Below, one piece after another: positions 17,984-27,038 of a DNA stretch of 64,000 bases. Source of the DNA: Phyllobacteriaceae bacterium (GTDB lineage: Bacteria > Pseudomonadota > Alphaproteobacteria > Rhizobiales > Rhizobiaceae). A program made the position numbers and the translations under genes. Position 1 is the first letter of the stretch, and every line of letters starts with the position of its first letter. The notes beneath the pieces are model-generated. The model was not told the origin of the DNA, ran no database searches, and saw nothing but the letters and a program-made list of their open reading frames with translations. The DNA is taken from contig JANSXT010000002.1 of assembly GCA_024742765.1 (NCBI GenBank), positions 1 through 64,000 on the forward strand. Direction: 5' to 3'.

Positions 17984-19012
17984 TCAGTCTTCCTTTTTGC
18001 CGGTTGCCGGCTCCACGCGGTAGCCAAGCGGAAAGAGTTCGAGACCGAAACGTTCGCGGACCAGGCCCCATAGCCCCTTGGGCGCCTTCAGCATGACGAT
18101 GATCGCCACCAGACCCAGCACCATCAGATAGATCGTGCCCAGATCGGCGAGCGTTTCGCGGAGCAGGAAGAAGACCAGCGTGCCGATGATCGGCCCTTCG
18201 ATCGTTCCGATGCCGCCGATCACGACGATGAAGATGACGAAAGCCGTCCAGTCGTTGACCGAGAATGCCGCATCGGGCGAGATGCGCAGCTTTTGCAGAA
18301 AGATCAGGGCGCCAATCATCGCGGTCAGCGCGCTGACGACCACATAGACCACAAACTTCGTTCGCCAGATGTCGATGCCCAGCGAACCCGCCGCCAGCTC
18401 GTTGTCACGGATCGCGGTCAAGGCGAGGCCCTTGCGCGACCGCAGAAACAGATAGATGACCGCGATCACCAGCAACGCGGCACCGAGCGCCAGCCAATAG
18501 CTCAACGCCTCCCGGCCGGAACGCGAGTCTGCAAGAGACCTGACGATGCCGACCGGCAGAGAAGAGCCCGATCCGCCGCCCAGTGCCAAGACCTGCGCGA
18601 ACACAAGACGGAACACTTCGGCGATGACCCAGGTGCCGATCGCGAAATAGGCGCCCCGAAGACGGAAGATCAGGATGGCGACGGGGACGGATACCAAAGC
18701 ACCGAGCACAGGCGTCAACGCTATCGCGGCCATCGGGTGCAGCCCGCCGAAAATCGTCAGCGCAAACAGCATATATCCGCCGAAGCCGACATAGGCCTGC
18801 TGGCCGACGGAAACGAGCCCGGCATAGCCGGCCATCAGATTCCAGAGACTTGCCAGGGCCATATAGAGGAACAGTTCGCTCATCAGGCGCATGTCGGCGC
18901 GTCCCGCCCACCAGGGCGCAGCGATCAGGATTGCTGTCGCGATGGCGCCGAAGAGCATCGCGGCGCGCGCCGTGCTTGTCGTCCGGGTGACGTGGCTTTG
19001 CGTTGCGTTCAT
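17984..19012 (-). CDS. Branched-chain amino acid-type ABC permease (LivM family)
   Basis: The 342-aa membrane protein has LivM features: N-terminal membrane segments with YMALASLWNLMAGYAGLVSVGQ and the cytoplasmic loop AIRDNELAAGSLGID. ATG at 19012 overlaps the LivH stop (ATGA on the minus strand); the longer frame to 19093 starts inside livH. It pairs with LivH to form the channel. HAAT-family systems carry amino acids, urea, amides and aromatic acids, so the substrate is open. Confidence 0.92.
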   Translation of the reverse strand: MNATQSHVTRTTSTARAAMLFGAIATAILIAAPWWAGRADMRLMSELFLYMALASLWNLMAGYAGLVSVGQQAYVGFGGYMLFALTIFGGLHPMAAIALTPVLGALVSVPVAILIFRLRGAYFAIGTWVIAEVFRLVFAQVLALGGGSGSSLPVGIVRSLADSRSGREALSYWLALGAALLVIAVIYLFLRSRKGLALTAIRDNELAAGSLGIDIWRTKFVVYVVVSALTAMIGALIFLQKLRISPDAAFSVNDWTAFVIFIVVIGGIGTIEGPIIGTLVFFLLRETLADLGTIYLMVLGLVAIIVMLKAPKGLWGLVRERFGLELFPLGYRVEPATGKKED

Positions 19013-19878
19013 CAGGTCATCCTCGGGAACAGACCGTTCGGGCGGACGGCCAGAATGACGAGAAACGCGATGTGACCGGCCAGAATCTGCCACCCCGGAT
19101 CGATCTTGGCGCCAACGGTTTGCGCAACGCCCAGGATAACCCCGCCGGCGAGCGTGCCCCAGATGTTGCCCAGCCCGCCAATGATGACGGCCTCAAACCC
19201 GAAGATCAGCCGCCCGCCGCCGATCGAAGGGTCAAAGCTTGTCCGCACGCCCAGGAGCACGCCGGCCACGGCGGTGACCGCCAGCGACAAGGCCATTGCC
19301 AGGCCGAACACATGGCGCCGGTTCAGCCCCATCAATTGCGCGATGTCCTGATTGTCGGACACCGCGCGAAACGCACGGCCCAGTGCTGTGTGATAAAAGG
19401 TCCATTGCAGTCCCGCGATGATGGCAACCGCTACGGCAAAGGTCAAAAGCGGCAACACGCCGAGCGTCAATCCGCCAAGCGAGATGCTGGCGGTTTCCAA
19501 AACGCCCGCGTCCATCTTCTGGGGATCGGCGGAATAGGCCTCCAAGAGCGCGTTCTGGATGATCACCGAAAGGCCGAAAGTAACCAGAAGCGGGGGCAGG
19601 ATATCATCGCCCAAGGTCTGGTTCAGCACGCCGCGCTGAAGCCCATAGCCGGCGGCCGCCATCAGCGGCACCACGATCAACAGTGCGGCGAGCGGGTGCA
19701 TGCCGAGCATGATTGTCGTCGTCAGACCCAGATAGGCTGCCAGCACGATAAGGTCGCCATGGGCGATGTTGACCAGACGCATCACGCCGAAAATCAGCGA
19801 CAGTCCAGCGGCGAACAGGGCGTAAAGCCCGCCAAGCAAAGTGCCTTGTACAATGGCGTTGACCCACTCCATCGTCAT
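19012..19878 (-). CDS. Branched-chain amino acid-type ABC permease (LivH family)
   Basis: A 288-aa LivH homolog with GGLYALFAAGLSLIFGVMRLVNIAHGD at the N terminus (seen in parts), the AVSDNQDIAQLMG loop and a C-terminal GLGNIWGTLAGG segment. It forms the transmembrane channel with LivM. The start at 19878 overlaps the livF stop by four bases; an ATG two codons in (19872) is equally possible. Confidence 0.92.
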   Translation of the reverse strand: MTMEWVNAIVQGTLLGGLYALFAAGLSLIFGVMRLVNIAHGDLIVLAAYLGLTTTIMLGMHPLAALLIVVPLMAAAGYGLQRGVLNQTLGDDILPPLLVTFGLSVIIQNALLEAYSADPQKMDAGVLETASISLGGLTLGVLPLLTFAVAVAIIAGLQWTFYHTALGRAFRAVSDNQDIAQLMGLNRRHVFGLAMALSLAVTAVAGVLLGVRTSFDPSIGGGRLIFGFEAVIIGGLGNIWGTLAGGVILGVAQTVGAKIDPGWQILAGHIAFLVILAVRPNGLFPRMT

Positions 19879-20582
19879 TCGATCCCGAAATATGCGCGGC
19901 TGATTTCTTCGCGCGACACGGTGTCCGACGCGCCTTCAAGCGACACGCGCCCTTCCTGCAGGCAATAGATGCGCGAGGAGACCGACAGCGCTTTGGTGAT
20001 ATCCTGCTCGACGATGATCGCGCTCATGCCGCCGCCGACAATGCCGGGCAGTGCTTGATAGATGTCACGGATGATGACCGGCGCCAGCCCGAGGCTGATC
20101 TCGTCGAACAGGATCAGATCCGGATTGGCCATCAGCGCGCGGCCGATCGCCACCATTTGCTGCTGGCCGCCAGACAGCGACGTCGACGCCTGTTTTCGGC
20201 GCTCCTGCAAAATGGGAAACAGCTCGAAAACCCTGCGCAGCGACCATGGCCCGTCGCGGCCAACCTGGCCGCCGATGATCAGGTTCTCCTCGACCGACAG
20301 CGACGGGAAGAGCTGACGCCCTTCGGGCACCAGCGCGATCCCCCGTTCGGCGACCTGATCGGCCCGCAACCCGCCGATGGCCTCGCCGCGATACCGGACT
20401 TGGTCGGCGCCGTTGCGCATCAATCCCGCAATCGACCACATCAGCGTTGTCTTGCCGGCACCATTGGCGCCGATGATCGCCAGAACCTCGCCTTCGGCGA
20501 CGGTCATGTCGATATCGTAGAGCGCCTGGAAGTCGCCATAGTGGGCGCTCAGCCCGACGATTTGAAGGATCGGCTCATGCAT
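19875..20582 (-). CDS. ABC transporter ATP-binding protein (LivF family)
   Basis: A 235-aa ATPase with Walker A GANGAGKTTL, signature LSGGQQQM and Walker B LILFDEISLGLAP. The C-terminal VSREEISRAYFG is the LivF ending. It overlaps livG by eight bases and livH by four. It energises the LivHM channel as a heterodimer with LivG. Confidence 0.93.
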   Translation of the reverse strand: MHEPILQIVGLSAHYGDFQALYDIDMTVAEGEVLAIIGANGAGKTTLMWSIAGLMRNGADQVRYRGEAIGGLRADQVAERGIALVPEGRQLFPSLSVEENLIIGGQVGRDGPWSLRRVFELFPILQERRKQASTSLSGGQQQMVAIGRALMANPDLILFDEISLGLAPVIIRDIYQALPGIVGGGMSAIIVEQDITKALSVSSRIYCLQEGRVSLEGASDTVSREEISRAYFGIE

Positions 20583-21303
20583 CGGCCTCGATCCCCAGAT
20601 AGATTTGCTGAACCTCTGCGCTTTCCATGATCTGGCGAGGGTCGCCCTCGGCGATCTTCTTGCCGAAGTCGATCACGATCAGCCGATCGACGACCGCCAG
20701 CAAGGCGTGCACCACATGCTCGATCCAGATGATGGAGACGCCGGAACCGCGAATGTCCTTGATCGTTTGCACCAGAGACACGCATTCGGCTTCGGTCAGC
20801 CCGCCAGCGATTTCGTCAAGCAGCAGCAGGCTTGGTTTGGCGCATAGAGCACGTGTCAGCTCCAGGCGCTTGCGTTCCAGAAGCGTCAGACGGCCGGCTG
20901 CGATATTGGCTTTGCCAAAAAGCCCGGTTCTGTCCAGCACGTCCAGGCAGAACCGTTCGGCGTCACGGCCGCGCAGTCCGGCGGACTGGGTCGCGGCGAC
21001 CATGGCGTTTTCGAACACCGTCATGTGGGTGAAGGGCTGCGGCACCTGGAAGCTGCGCGCCATGCCCGCGCGGGAGCGGCGCGCTGCACTTAATCGGGTG
21101 ACATCGCGTCCGTTGAACTGGATGCGCCCGGCATCCGCCGAAAGCGTGCCGGTAATGAGATTGAACATTGAGGTCTTGCCGGCACCGTTTGGCCCGATGA
21201 CCCCCAGCGCTTCCCCTTGGCCGACCTCATAGCTCAACCTCTCGGCGACCGTTATCGCGCCGAAGGATTTCGCCAGATTGTCGAGTTTCAGAACGGCTGG
21301 CAT
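20575..21303 (-). CDS. ABC transporter ATP-binding protein (LivG family)
   Basis: A 242-aa ATPase with Walker A GPNGAGKTSM and Walker B LLLLDEIAGGL. The region before Walker B (TLLERKRLELTRAL) is the degenerate LivG signature. The C terminus EVQQIYLG is typical of LivG. It partners LivF. Confidence 0.92.
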   Translation of the reverse strand: MPAVLKLDNLAKSFGAITVAERLSYEVGQGEALGVIGPNGAGKTSMFNLITGTLSADAGRIQFNGRDVTRLSAARRSRAGMARSFQVPQPFTHMTVFENAMVAATQSAGLRGRDAERFCLDVLDRTGLFGKANIAAGRLTLLERKRLELTRALCAKPSLLLLDEIAGGLTEAECVSLVQTIKDIRGSGVSIIWIEHVVHALLAVVDRLIVIDFGKKIAEGDPRQIMESAEVQQIYLGIEADA

Positions 21304-21360
21304 GAACAGTGTGTCCGGGCGGAGGCACCGGCTGGCCGCCGGCGCCTTCTCGTCATTGTG

Positions 21361-22632
21361 TTAGAGGAGTTTCAGTTCACCGGTGAGCGGGATGTCCGGT
21401 GCGGCTGAATTCGCCACGATCTTCAGATCGAATGCATCTCCCTCCTTTTGCCATTGACCGGCAACCAGCGGCGTCTTGGTGACATTGTTGATCGGGCCGT
21501 TTGCCCAGTTCACCGCGCCGACGATGGTATCAAGGTCGGTTGCGGCAATGGCCTGGATGACCGCTGCCGGGTCTTCGAGGTCTGCGGCGCGCTTGATGAC
21601 GTCGGCGACGACCTCGAACAATGCATGCTTGAAGCCGATGGGCTGCGTCCAGGGCCGATTGGTCGCCGCGCTATAGCCTTCCGCCAGGTCCTTGGCGCTC
21701 GCGCCGGTCAGCGATGACGTGAATGGATGGTTGGGCGACCACCACACTTCCGAACTCAGCCCATCGCCCCGGTCGCCGAGCGCGTTGATCACCGAGGGGA
21801 ACAGCAGCGCCTTGCCGATGGTGACGATCCTGGGGTTGAACCCCTGCTGTGCGGACTGCGCCCAGAAGGTCGCAAAGTCGGGCGGGATCATGTTGCCCGT
21901 CACGATCTCGCATCCGGCCTCCTTGAAGGCGGCGATCTGGTTGGAGAAATCGTCTGACAACGGCTGGTAGCGGCCCGGATCGGTCAACTCATAGCCGGCG
22001 GCCGCAAGCGGTTTCGGCAGACCGTTCTCCGGGTCGCCCCAGGCATTGCCGTCGGCGTCGTTGGGGAACAGGTCGCCAACGGTCTTGGCGACACCGCTTT
22101 GGCCCCACATGTCGAGGAACGCGGCGATAACGTCCTCCAGGCCCCAGAAGAAATGATAGGTGCTCTCGAACCCTTCACCGGGAACGCCGTTCCGGCCAAA
22201 GAAATAGGGCTGCCAGGGGCAATCGGTGGTGATGCAGGACACTTCGTTGACCTCGGCCTGGTCGGCCACCGGATTGACCGTGTCGGGCGTCGACGCCGCG
22301 ACTATGATGTCGACTTCGTCGCCCAGGATCAGGTCGGCGGCGACCTCCGCGGCGCGGTTGGGGTTGGACTGACTGTCCTTGGAAATGATCTCGACGTTCC
22401 AGCTCTTGCCGTTGTTTTCCAGCCCCGCGGAGAACGCTTCCTGAATGGCACCCAAGACGAACTCATCGGCTTCGGCGAACCCGGCCAATGGACCGGTGCG
22501 CGGGCTGACATGACCGACCTTGAGCACCGGATTTTGGGCATACGCCCGCGTGGTGCGCAAAATCGCCGGTGCGGCGAGAAACGCGGCCGATCCCGCCAGA
22601 AAGCCGCGACGCGTTGAATTTTTGATGATCAT
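21361..22632 (-). CDS. Liv-type substrate-binding protein, Tat signal
   Basis: A 423-aa periplasmic binding protein (Peripla_BP_6 group), longer than typical LivJ (about 370). The N terminus TRRGFLAGSAAFLAA has the twin-Arg pattern, so export folded by Tat is likely. The mature part begins near VLKVGHVSPRTGPLAGF. It supplies ligand to LivHMFG encoded downstream, 57 bp away. The ligand is unknown; the surrounding enzymes point to a hydroxy or keto acid derivative. Confidence 0.88.
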   Translation of the reverse strand: MIIKNSTRRGFLAGSAAFLAAPAILRTTRAYAQNPVLKVGHVSPRTGPLAGFAEADEFVLGAIQEAFSAGLENNGKSWNVEIISKDSQSNPNRAAEVAADLILGDEVDIIVAASTPDTVNPVADQAEVNEVSCITTDCPWQPYFFGRNGVPGEGFESTYHFFWGLEDVIAAFLDMWGQSGVAKTVGDLFPNDADGNAWGDPENGLPKPLAAAGYELTDPGRYQPLSDDFSNQIAAFKEAGCEIVTGNMIPPDFATFWAQSAQQGFNPRIVTIGKALLFPSVINALGDRGDGLSSEVWWSPNHPFTSSLTGASAKDLAEGYSAATNRPWTQPIGFKHALFEVVADVIKRAADLEDPAAVIQAIAATDLDTIVGAVNWANGPINNVTKTPLVAGQWQKEGDAFDLKIVANSAAPDIPLTGELKLL

Positions 22633-22672
22633 GTCTTCCTCCCTTGCCGGCCTCGACGGCCGATGTTGAATG

Positions 22673-23599
22673 TCAGTCTTGCAGAATTTCCTCCAGGCGC
22701 GTCAGATGCCGGCTGACGCGGGTGCGAACGGCCTGCGCCTCCTCCACGGTCCAGCGCCGAAAACCCTCGCCCGACTTCATGCCGAGCTTGCCGTCCGCAA
22801 CGAGCTGTCTGAGATAAGGCGACGGCGCCCCCCGATCCTCAAGGTCCGCCAGCACGGTGTCGTGAATGTCGAGCGTCAAATCGGTTCCGACGAGGTCGGC
22901 ATTCTCCAGCGGACCCAGAACGGCGAGCCGGCGCCCGAAACAGGATTTGACCACGGTATCGACCGCTTCGGCGTCGCAGATGCCGTTTTCAACCAGGCTG
23001 ATCGCCTCGCGCCAAAGCGCATGCTGCATGCGGTTGCCGATAAACCCCGGCACATCCTTTTCAACGCGAACCGGCGTTTTCCCCGCATCGCTTAGCAGCG
23101 TGATCATGGCCTTGATGACTGCTTCGTCCGTCCAGCCCGTCCGGATGACCTCGACCAACGGGATCATGTGCGGCGGGTTCCACCAATGGGTGCCGATGGC
23201 ACGTCCCCTCAGCGCCATGCCCGATACGATCTCGGTGATCGGCATGACCGATGTGTTGGAGGCGACGATGCAAGTGTCTGAAGCGTGTTTTTCGATCTCG
23301 ACGAAGATCGATTTTTTGAGCGGCAGTTTCTCGGGAGCCGCCTCGAACACGAAGTCCGCGTCGCCTACCGCATCGGCCAACTCCGGCCTTGTCGTGATGC
23401 GCCGCAGCGTGGCGCTGACCTCGCTGGCCTCAACGCCCAGGGTGGCAAGGCTCTCGGCGACCCGATCGGGAAGGGCGGCGAGCGCGTCGGCGACGGGGTC
23501 GGTAACAGCCACCGCATGGCCGGCTCGCGCCATGACCAGCGCGATGCCATGGCCCATCAGTCCTGCTCCGACAACGGCTGTGTTGCGTGCCATGCCCAT
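22673..23599 (-). CDS. 3-hydroxyacyl-CoA dehydrogenase-family protein
   Basis: About 308 aa with a Rossmann dinucleotide site VVGAGLMGHGIA at the N terminus and the family core HWWNPPHMIPLVEV and GFIGNRMQHALWRE. Stand-alone members include 3-hydroxybutyryl-CoA and L-carnitine dehydrogenases; they oxidise a beta-hydroxyl group to a keto group with NAD. The product would fit BKACE encoded in the same operon. Possible starts are 23608, 23599 and 23593; I take 23599 on length. The longer frame to 24169 runs antiphase through the SDR gene and is not real. Confidence 0.87.
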   Translation of the reverse strand: MGMARNTAVVGAGLMGHGIALVMARAGHAVAVTDPVADALAALPDRVAESLATLGVEASEVSATLRRITTRPELADAVGDADFVFEAAPEKLPLKKSIFVEIEKHASDTCIVASNTSVMPITEIVSGMALRGRAIGTHWWNPPHMIPLVEVIRTGWTDEAVIKAMITLLSDAGKTPVRVEKDVPGFIGNRMQHALWREAISLVENGICDAEAVDTVVKSCFGRRLAVLGPLENADLVGTDLTLDIHDTVLADLEDRGAPSPYLRQLVADGKLGMKSGEGFRRWTVEEAQAVRTRVSRHLTRLEEILQD

Positions 23600-23604
23600 C
23601 CGTC

Positions 23605-24402
23605 TCATCCCGCCGTGTAGCCGCCATCGGCATAAAGAATGTGGCCAGTGTAGAAATCGGATGCTTTGGACGCGAGGAACAGCAACGGGCCGACAAGATC
23701 CTCGGGTTCTCCAAGGCGCCCCTTGGGGACGCGCGCCAGAAAGCCGGCCCGCACTTTCTTTGCCTCGTCGGTATCCTCGAACATCCAGGCCGTCAGCGGC
23801 GAGCGGAAGACGGTCGGCGCGATCGCGTTGACCGTGATGCCCGTCGGGCCGAGTTCGCAGCCAAGCGCCCTGGTGATCCCGTCGACAGCCGCCTTGGACG
23901 CGCAATAGGCCGTGTATCCGGCCGGGTGGCCGAGCAGCCCTCGGGCTGAGGAAACGAGCACGATCTTGCCGCCCTCTCCCTGCGCCTTCATCCGGGTGGC
24001 GGCCGCACGGGCAAGCAGCCAGCTTTGCGTTACGTTGGCGTCCATGACCGACTGAAAGGTGGCAGGCTCCATTTCGTCGATCGGCGCAACCTTGTTCATG
24101 CCGGATGCGACGACGAGGATGTCCAGCTTTCCGTAAGCTGTCACGCACGAGGTGATGAGTTCGTTGCATGTCTGCTCGTCAACCGGGCGCGTGTTTATCG
24201 CGGTCACATCGGCGCCAAGGGAGCGGCACTCACCGGCGATCTCATCGAGCGCGGCCTGGTTGCCCGCGACGAGAACCAGCTTGCAGCCGGCACCAGCCAA
24301 GGCACGTGCGGCGACCATTCCGAAAGCGCCGGAGGCGCCGGAGATCAACGCCACCTTGCCGTCGACATCGAACATGGAAAGTGGGTTGGTGATCGCGTTC
24401 AT
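23605..24402 (-). CDS. Short-chain dehydrogenase/reductase
   Basis: A 265-aa classical SDR. The cofactor loop is SGASGAFG (a variant of TGxxxGxG), the catalytic Ser lies in VLVSSARG and Tyr-Lys in YTAYCASK, and the C terminus ends with YADGGYTAG. It interconverts an alcohol and a ketone with NAD(P). It overlaps the cupin gene by four bases. With the neighbouring hydroxyacyl dehydrogenase there are two successive alcohol-oxidising candidates in the operon. Confidence 0.92.
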   Translation of the reverse strand: MNAITNPLSMFDVDGKVALISGASGAFGMVAARALAGAGCKLVLVAGNQAALDEIAGECRSLGADVTAINTRPVDEQTCNELITSCVTAYGKLDILVVASGMNKVAPIDEMEPATFQSVMDANVTQSWLLARAAATRMKAQGEGGKIVLVSSARGLLGHPAGYTAYCASKAAVDGITRALGCELGPTGITVNAIAPTVFRSPLTAWMFEDTDEAKKVRAGFLARVPKGRLGEPEDLVGPLLFLASKASDFYTGHILYADGGYTAG

Positions 24403-24749
24403 GTCTGCGTTTCCGGCGGATAGGGAATGACAACGAGCATCGTGCAGACCTCGTTGCGGCGATTTTCGATCGTGCGGATTTCACCGGGCGGAATCGTGCA
24501 GCTGTCGAACCTTTTCAGCGTCGTTTCCATGCCATCGACGATTACGGTCATCTCGCCGTCCAGCACGACATAGACCTTCTCGAACGGGGTCGAATCCGGG
24601 CCGGCTCCGCCGCCCGGCAGAAACTGCGAAAGGCCCACCCACTGGTTCTTCGGCCCGTTCTCCTCAAAGCCCTGCAAGCGCAGGCCGACCACCCCCGAAT
24701 GGTTGGGGGCGTCATAGGGCTGTGCGTCCTGGAAGCGTTTGACGTGCAC
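24399..24749 (-). CDS. Cupin-domain protein
   Basis: A 116-aa single-cupin protein with a beta-barrel pattern around PFEKVYVVLDGEMTVIVDG and RFDSCTIPPGEIRTIEN. The usual two-His-one-Glu metal set is weak: motif 1 lacks the HxH, so metal-dependent catalysis is uncertain. Its role may be an isomerase, ligand-binding or accessory protein of the pathway. It lies between the cyclase and SDR genes in the operon. Confidence 0.8.
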   Translation of the reverse strand: MHVKRFQDAQPYDAPNHSGVVGLRLQGFEENGPKNQWVGLSQFLPGGGAGPDSTPFEKVYVVLDGEMTVIVDGMETTLKRFDSCTIPPGEIRTIENRRNEVCTMLVVIPYPPETQT

Positions 24750-24788
24750 GGTTTGGCTCCTTGGTGTCGGCGGACCGGCTGCGAGCGA

Positions 24789-25625
24789 TCAGAATTCCTC
24801 GCCGGCCTCGATGCGGTAGTTCTGGCCCTTGTCGATCATCGCCACGAGACGGATGATGCAGCCGTCGCCCCGGTCCCAGTTCCACGGGAAGAAGGCGAAG
24901 GTGCAACGCTTGCCGGTCACGGCGTCAAGATCACCGCCTACATTCTCGATGCCCAGAATTCCGTTCTTGAACAGAATGTTATGGACCGGCTCCCATTCGG
25001 GAAAATCGTCTTTCCAGTCGTTTCCGCCGGACCATTGCTTATACTCATCGGCCAGATGCGGAAGCAGCGGCCCGTTGCGCTGCGGGCCAATGGCGGTGGC
25101 CAGCGGGTGGTCGTTGGCCTGTGTGTCATGGCCTACGACCTTGATGCCTTTGTCGACCATCCATTCGCCCGCGGACGGCACGAACCCGGGACAATAGGCA
25201 AAATAGTCGCCGTCTTCATAGTCATGGTGCCAGCCCGTATTGACGATCAGCACGTCGCCCTTGCGAATTGCGTGGCCGCAGGCTTTCTCAAGATCCTCGC
25301 CCGTGATCGGCTCCCACTTCTTCTTGGGCAGTGAGACGACGATGCCGGTTCCAAAAAAATGCGGCAACGGAACCTCATCGATGAAGGGCGTTCCCTGCAC
25401 AACGTGCGCGGGCGCATCGATATGGGTCGTGGCGTGCATCGTTGTGGTGATGCGCTGGCTCAGCACGCCGGACTTGGCCATGTAGTGGATGCGTTCGATC
25501 TTCGTGTCCTGGAAGTAGGGCCAGTTCGGGTTCTGGAATCCGAAGCGATGGGACAGATTGTAGAACTCGATTCCCATCTCATTGTCGGTGTTGGCCTGGA
25601 ATTCGATGCCGCGAATTTCAACCAT
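24789..25625 (-). CDS. Cyclase-family metal-dependent hydrolase (kynurenine formamidase-like)
   Basis: A 278-aa protein with the signature HATTHIDAPAH (residues near 63-73), which forms the metal-binding active site of KynB-type formamidases and related isatin/lactone hydrolases. It would hydrolyse an amide, lactone or cyclic bond. It is the promoter-proximal gene of the minus-strand operon, facing iclR across a 215-bp region. Length slightly exceeds KynB (about 210), as in the broader cyclase family. Confidence 0.88.
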   Translation of the reverse strand: MVEIRGIEFQANTDNEMGIEFYNLSHRFGFQNPNWPYFQDTKIERIHYMAKSGVLSQRITTTMHATTHIDAPAHVVQGTPFIDEVPLPHFFGTGIVVSLPKKKWEPITGEDLEKACGHAIRKGDVLIVNTGWHHDYEDGDYFAYCPGFVPSAGEWMVDKGIKVVGHDTQANDHPLATAIGPQRNGPLLPHLADEYKQWSGGNDWKDDFPEWEPVHNILFKNGILGIENVGGDLDAVTGKRCTFAFFPWNWDRGDGCIIRLVAMIDKGQNYRIEAGEEF

Positions 25626-25840
25626 TGGACATGCTCCCGCATTCGCCGGCGCAGCGGCGTTTCCTTACATTCAAATTGTCAGAGAGCTCCTCCTTCTGTC
25701 CTGCATAGCAATACGCATAAACCGTAATGTGGTCAATAGGCGTCTCATATTACAGTTGCATTGTATCGCATTGTGAAACATATAGATTATCCAAATCCGC
25801 CAGGCCGGAATGTCGGGGCGCAATCGACCGGGGAGATGAC
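25626..25840. promoter_or_regulatory. Divergent promoter region of the cyclase operon and iclR
   Basis: This AT-richer region holds both promoters. GCATTGT occurs at 25758-25764 and again at 25768-25774, exactly one helical turn apart, a plausible IclR-family binding arrangement. GGGGAG just upstream of 25841 is the iclR ribosome site. Confidence 0.5.
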
Positions 25841-26611
25841 ATGTTTGAAAAAGCTGCAAGAAGTGACCGGTCCGGGATCCAGGTTATCGCCCGCGCGGCC
25901 GCGATCCTGCGCACGCTGAAGGACGATTCGTCCGGCCTGAGTCTGGGCCAGATCTCCGAGCGTGTGGGCCTGCCTCGCTCCACGGTGCAGCGCATTGCCG
26001 GGGCGCTTGCCTCGGAGAGGCTGGTGATCAGCGATCCGAAAGGTGGCGGATTGCGGCTCGGCCCCGAGCTTGGCTCGCTCGCCGAGGCCGCCCGTTTCAA
26101 CATTGTCGAACAATGCCGCCTTTTCCTGAGCGAACTTGCGCAGTCGACCGGCGAAACCGCCGACCTTTCGGTCATGCGGGGGGCGACCATGATCTTCCTC
26201 GACCAGGTGCCGGGAACCCATCGCCTGCGTACGGTCTCATCGGTCGGCGAGGTCTTTCCGCTGACAACGACCGCCAATGGCCGCTCCTGTCTGGCGGCGC
26301 TTGACGCGGATCGTGCACGGGCGCTTGTCCTGGAGGAGTGGAGCCGCCGGAATATTGATGGCGACATTGAGGCGTTCATGGCCGGACTTGAAGAGGTCAG
26401 ACATACCGGGCTGGCCTATGATCTTGATGAACACACGCCGGGGATATCGGCGATCGGCTTTGCCTTTGCAGACTGGTCCGGTGACCTCCACTCGATCTCG
26501 GTGCCCGTTCCCTCGACGCGGTTTCAGGACAAACGGTCCGAAGTCGAAGCCGCGATCGAGAACACCGCGCGGCATGTTCGAAGACTGATCGATCAGAGTG
26601 CGACGGTGTAA
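25841..26611 (+). CDS. IclR-family transcriptional regulator
   Basis: A 256-aa regulator with an N-terminal winged helix-turn-helix (about 10-75, SLGQISERVGLPRSTVQRIAGAL) and a C-terminal effector domain (about 80-250). IclR proteins commonly control a divergent catabolic operon by binding a pathway acid. ATG at 25841 has GGGGAG upstream and starts at the usual family N terminus; the frame back to 25727 is probably untranslated. It most likely controls the 25625-17052 operon. Confidence 0.9.
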   Translation: MFEKAARSDRSGIQVIARAAAILRTLKDDSSGLSLGQISERVGLPRSTVQRIAGALASERLVISDPKGGGLRLGPELGSLAEAARFNIVEQCRLFLSELAQSTGETADLSVMRGATMIFLDQVPGTHRLRTVSSVGEVFPLTTTANGRSCLAALDADRARALVLEEWSRRNIDGDIEAFMAGLEEVRHTGLAYDLDEHTPGISAIGFAFADWSGDLHSISVPVPSTRFQDKRSEVEAAIENTARHVRRLIDQSATV

Positions 26612-27038
26612 ACCGTTGAGCGGCAACTAGCCTGCAGGTTTCATTTGCCCGACCCTTCGTGCCGGACCGCCGGCGAGTTGTCTGCAGATGTCGCGGTCAT
26701 CTTCGCTCTTGGTAACCCATGCAACCCAATTTTTTGCCGACGATGGATCGCCGTCTGGCGACCATTTTACGGAGACGCGCTCGTTTAGAGCGCGGCGACA
26801 ATCGGGAGCAAAGCCGTTGGTTGCGCGCCCTCAAGCACAAGCAAGCCGTTGACATTTAATGACATTCCAGCCCGCGTTTTCGGCTGGCCCTTTTTCGTTT
26901 GGGCGCCATGTCGCCACCACGTCGCCACGGTGAATCGAATTCTTGGCCAGTTTGTCCACAGATCTATATGCCCATTCCAGGCGTGAAACACTGTGGAACT
27001 CATTCAAGCCTCGCGACGGAAGCGATGTTCGTACTGTC
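26612..27038. other. Intergenic junction between the IclR cassette and the conjugation block
   Basis: No gene was recognised in this stretch of more than 400 bases. It contains copy B of the repeat found next to tRNA-fMet. Base composition and lack of coding pattern mark it as a junction between the catabolic island on the left and the trb block on the right. Confidence 0.55.
26850..26948. repeat. Imperfect ~98-bp repeat, copy B (partner at 791-888)
   Basis: A diverged direct copy of the tRNA-fMet downstream flank, keeping the two GTCGCCAC boxes three bases apart and the GACATT..AATGACATTC start. It has lost the perfect terminator stem of copy A. It lies at the boundary between the second catabolic operon and the conjugation genes. 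It could be a decayed integration flank. Confidence 0.6.

Noticed and set aside
22673-24169. A 498-codon minus-strand frame suggesting a larger fusion protein
   Set aside because: Its first ~190 codons run antiphase through the SDR gene; homology to hydroxyacyl-CoA dehydrogenases begins only at about 23600.
26612-26850. A second tRNA or tRNA fragment beside repeat copy B, as expected for an att duplication
   Set aside because: No acceptor or T-arm sequence like that of tRNA-fMet precedes copy B, so a formal attL/attR pair cannot be claimed.
26785-27003. Minus-strand frame through repeat copy B, considered as an integrase remnant
   Set aside because: No tyrosine-recombinase motif is present and the frame is not kept in copy A.
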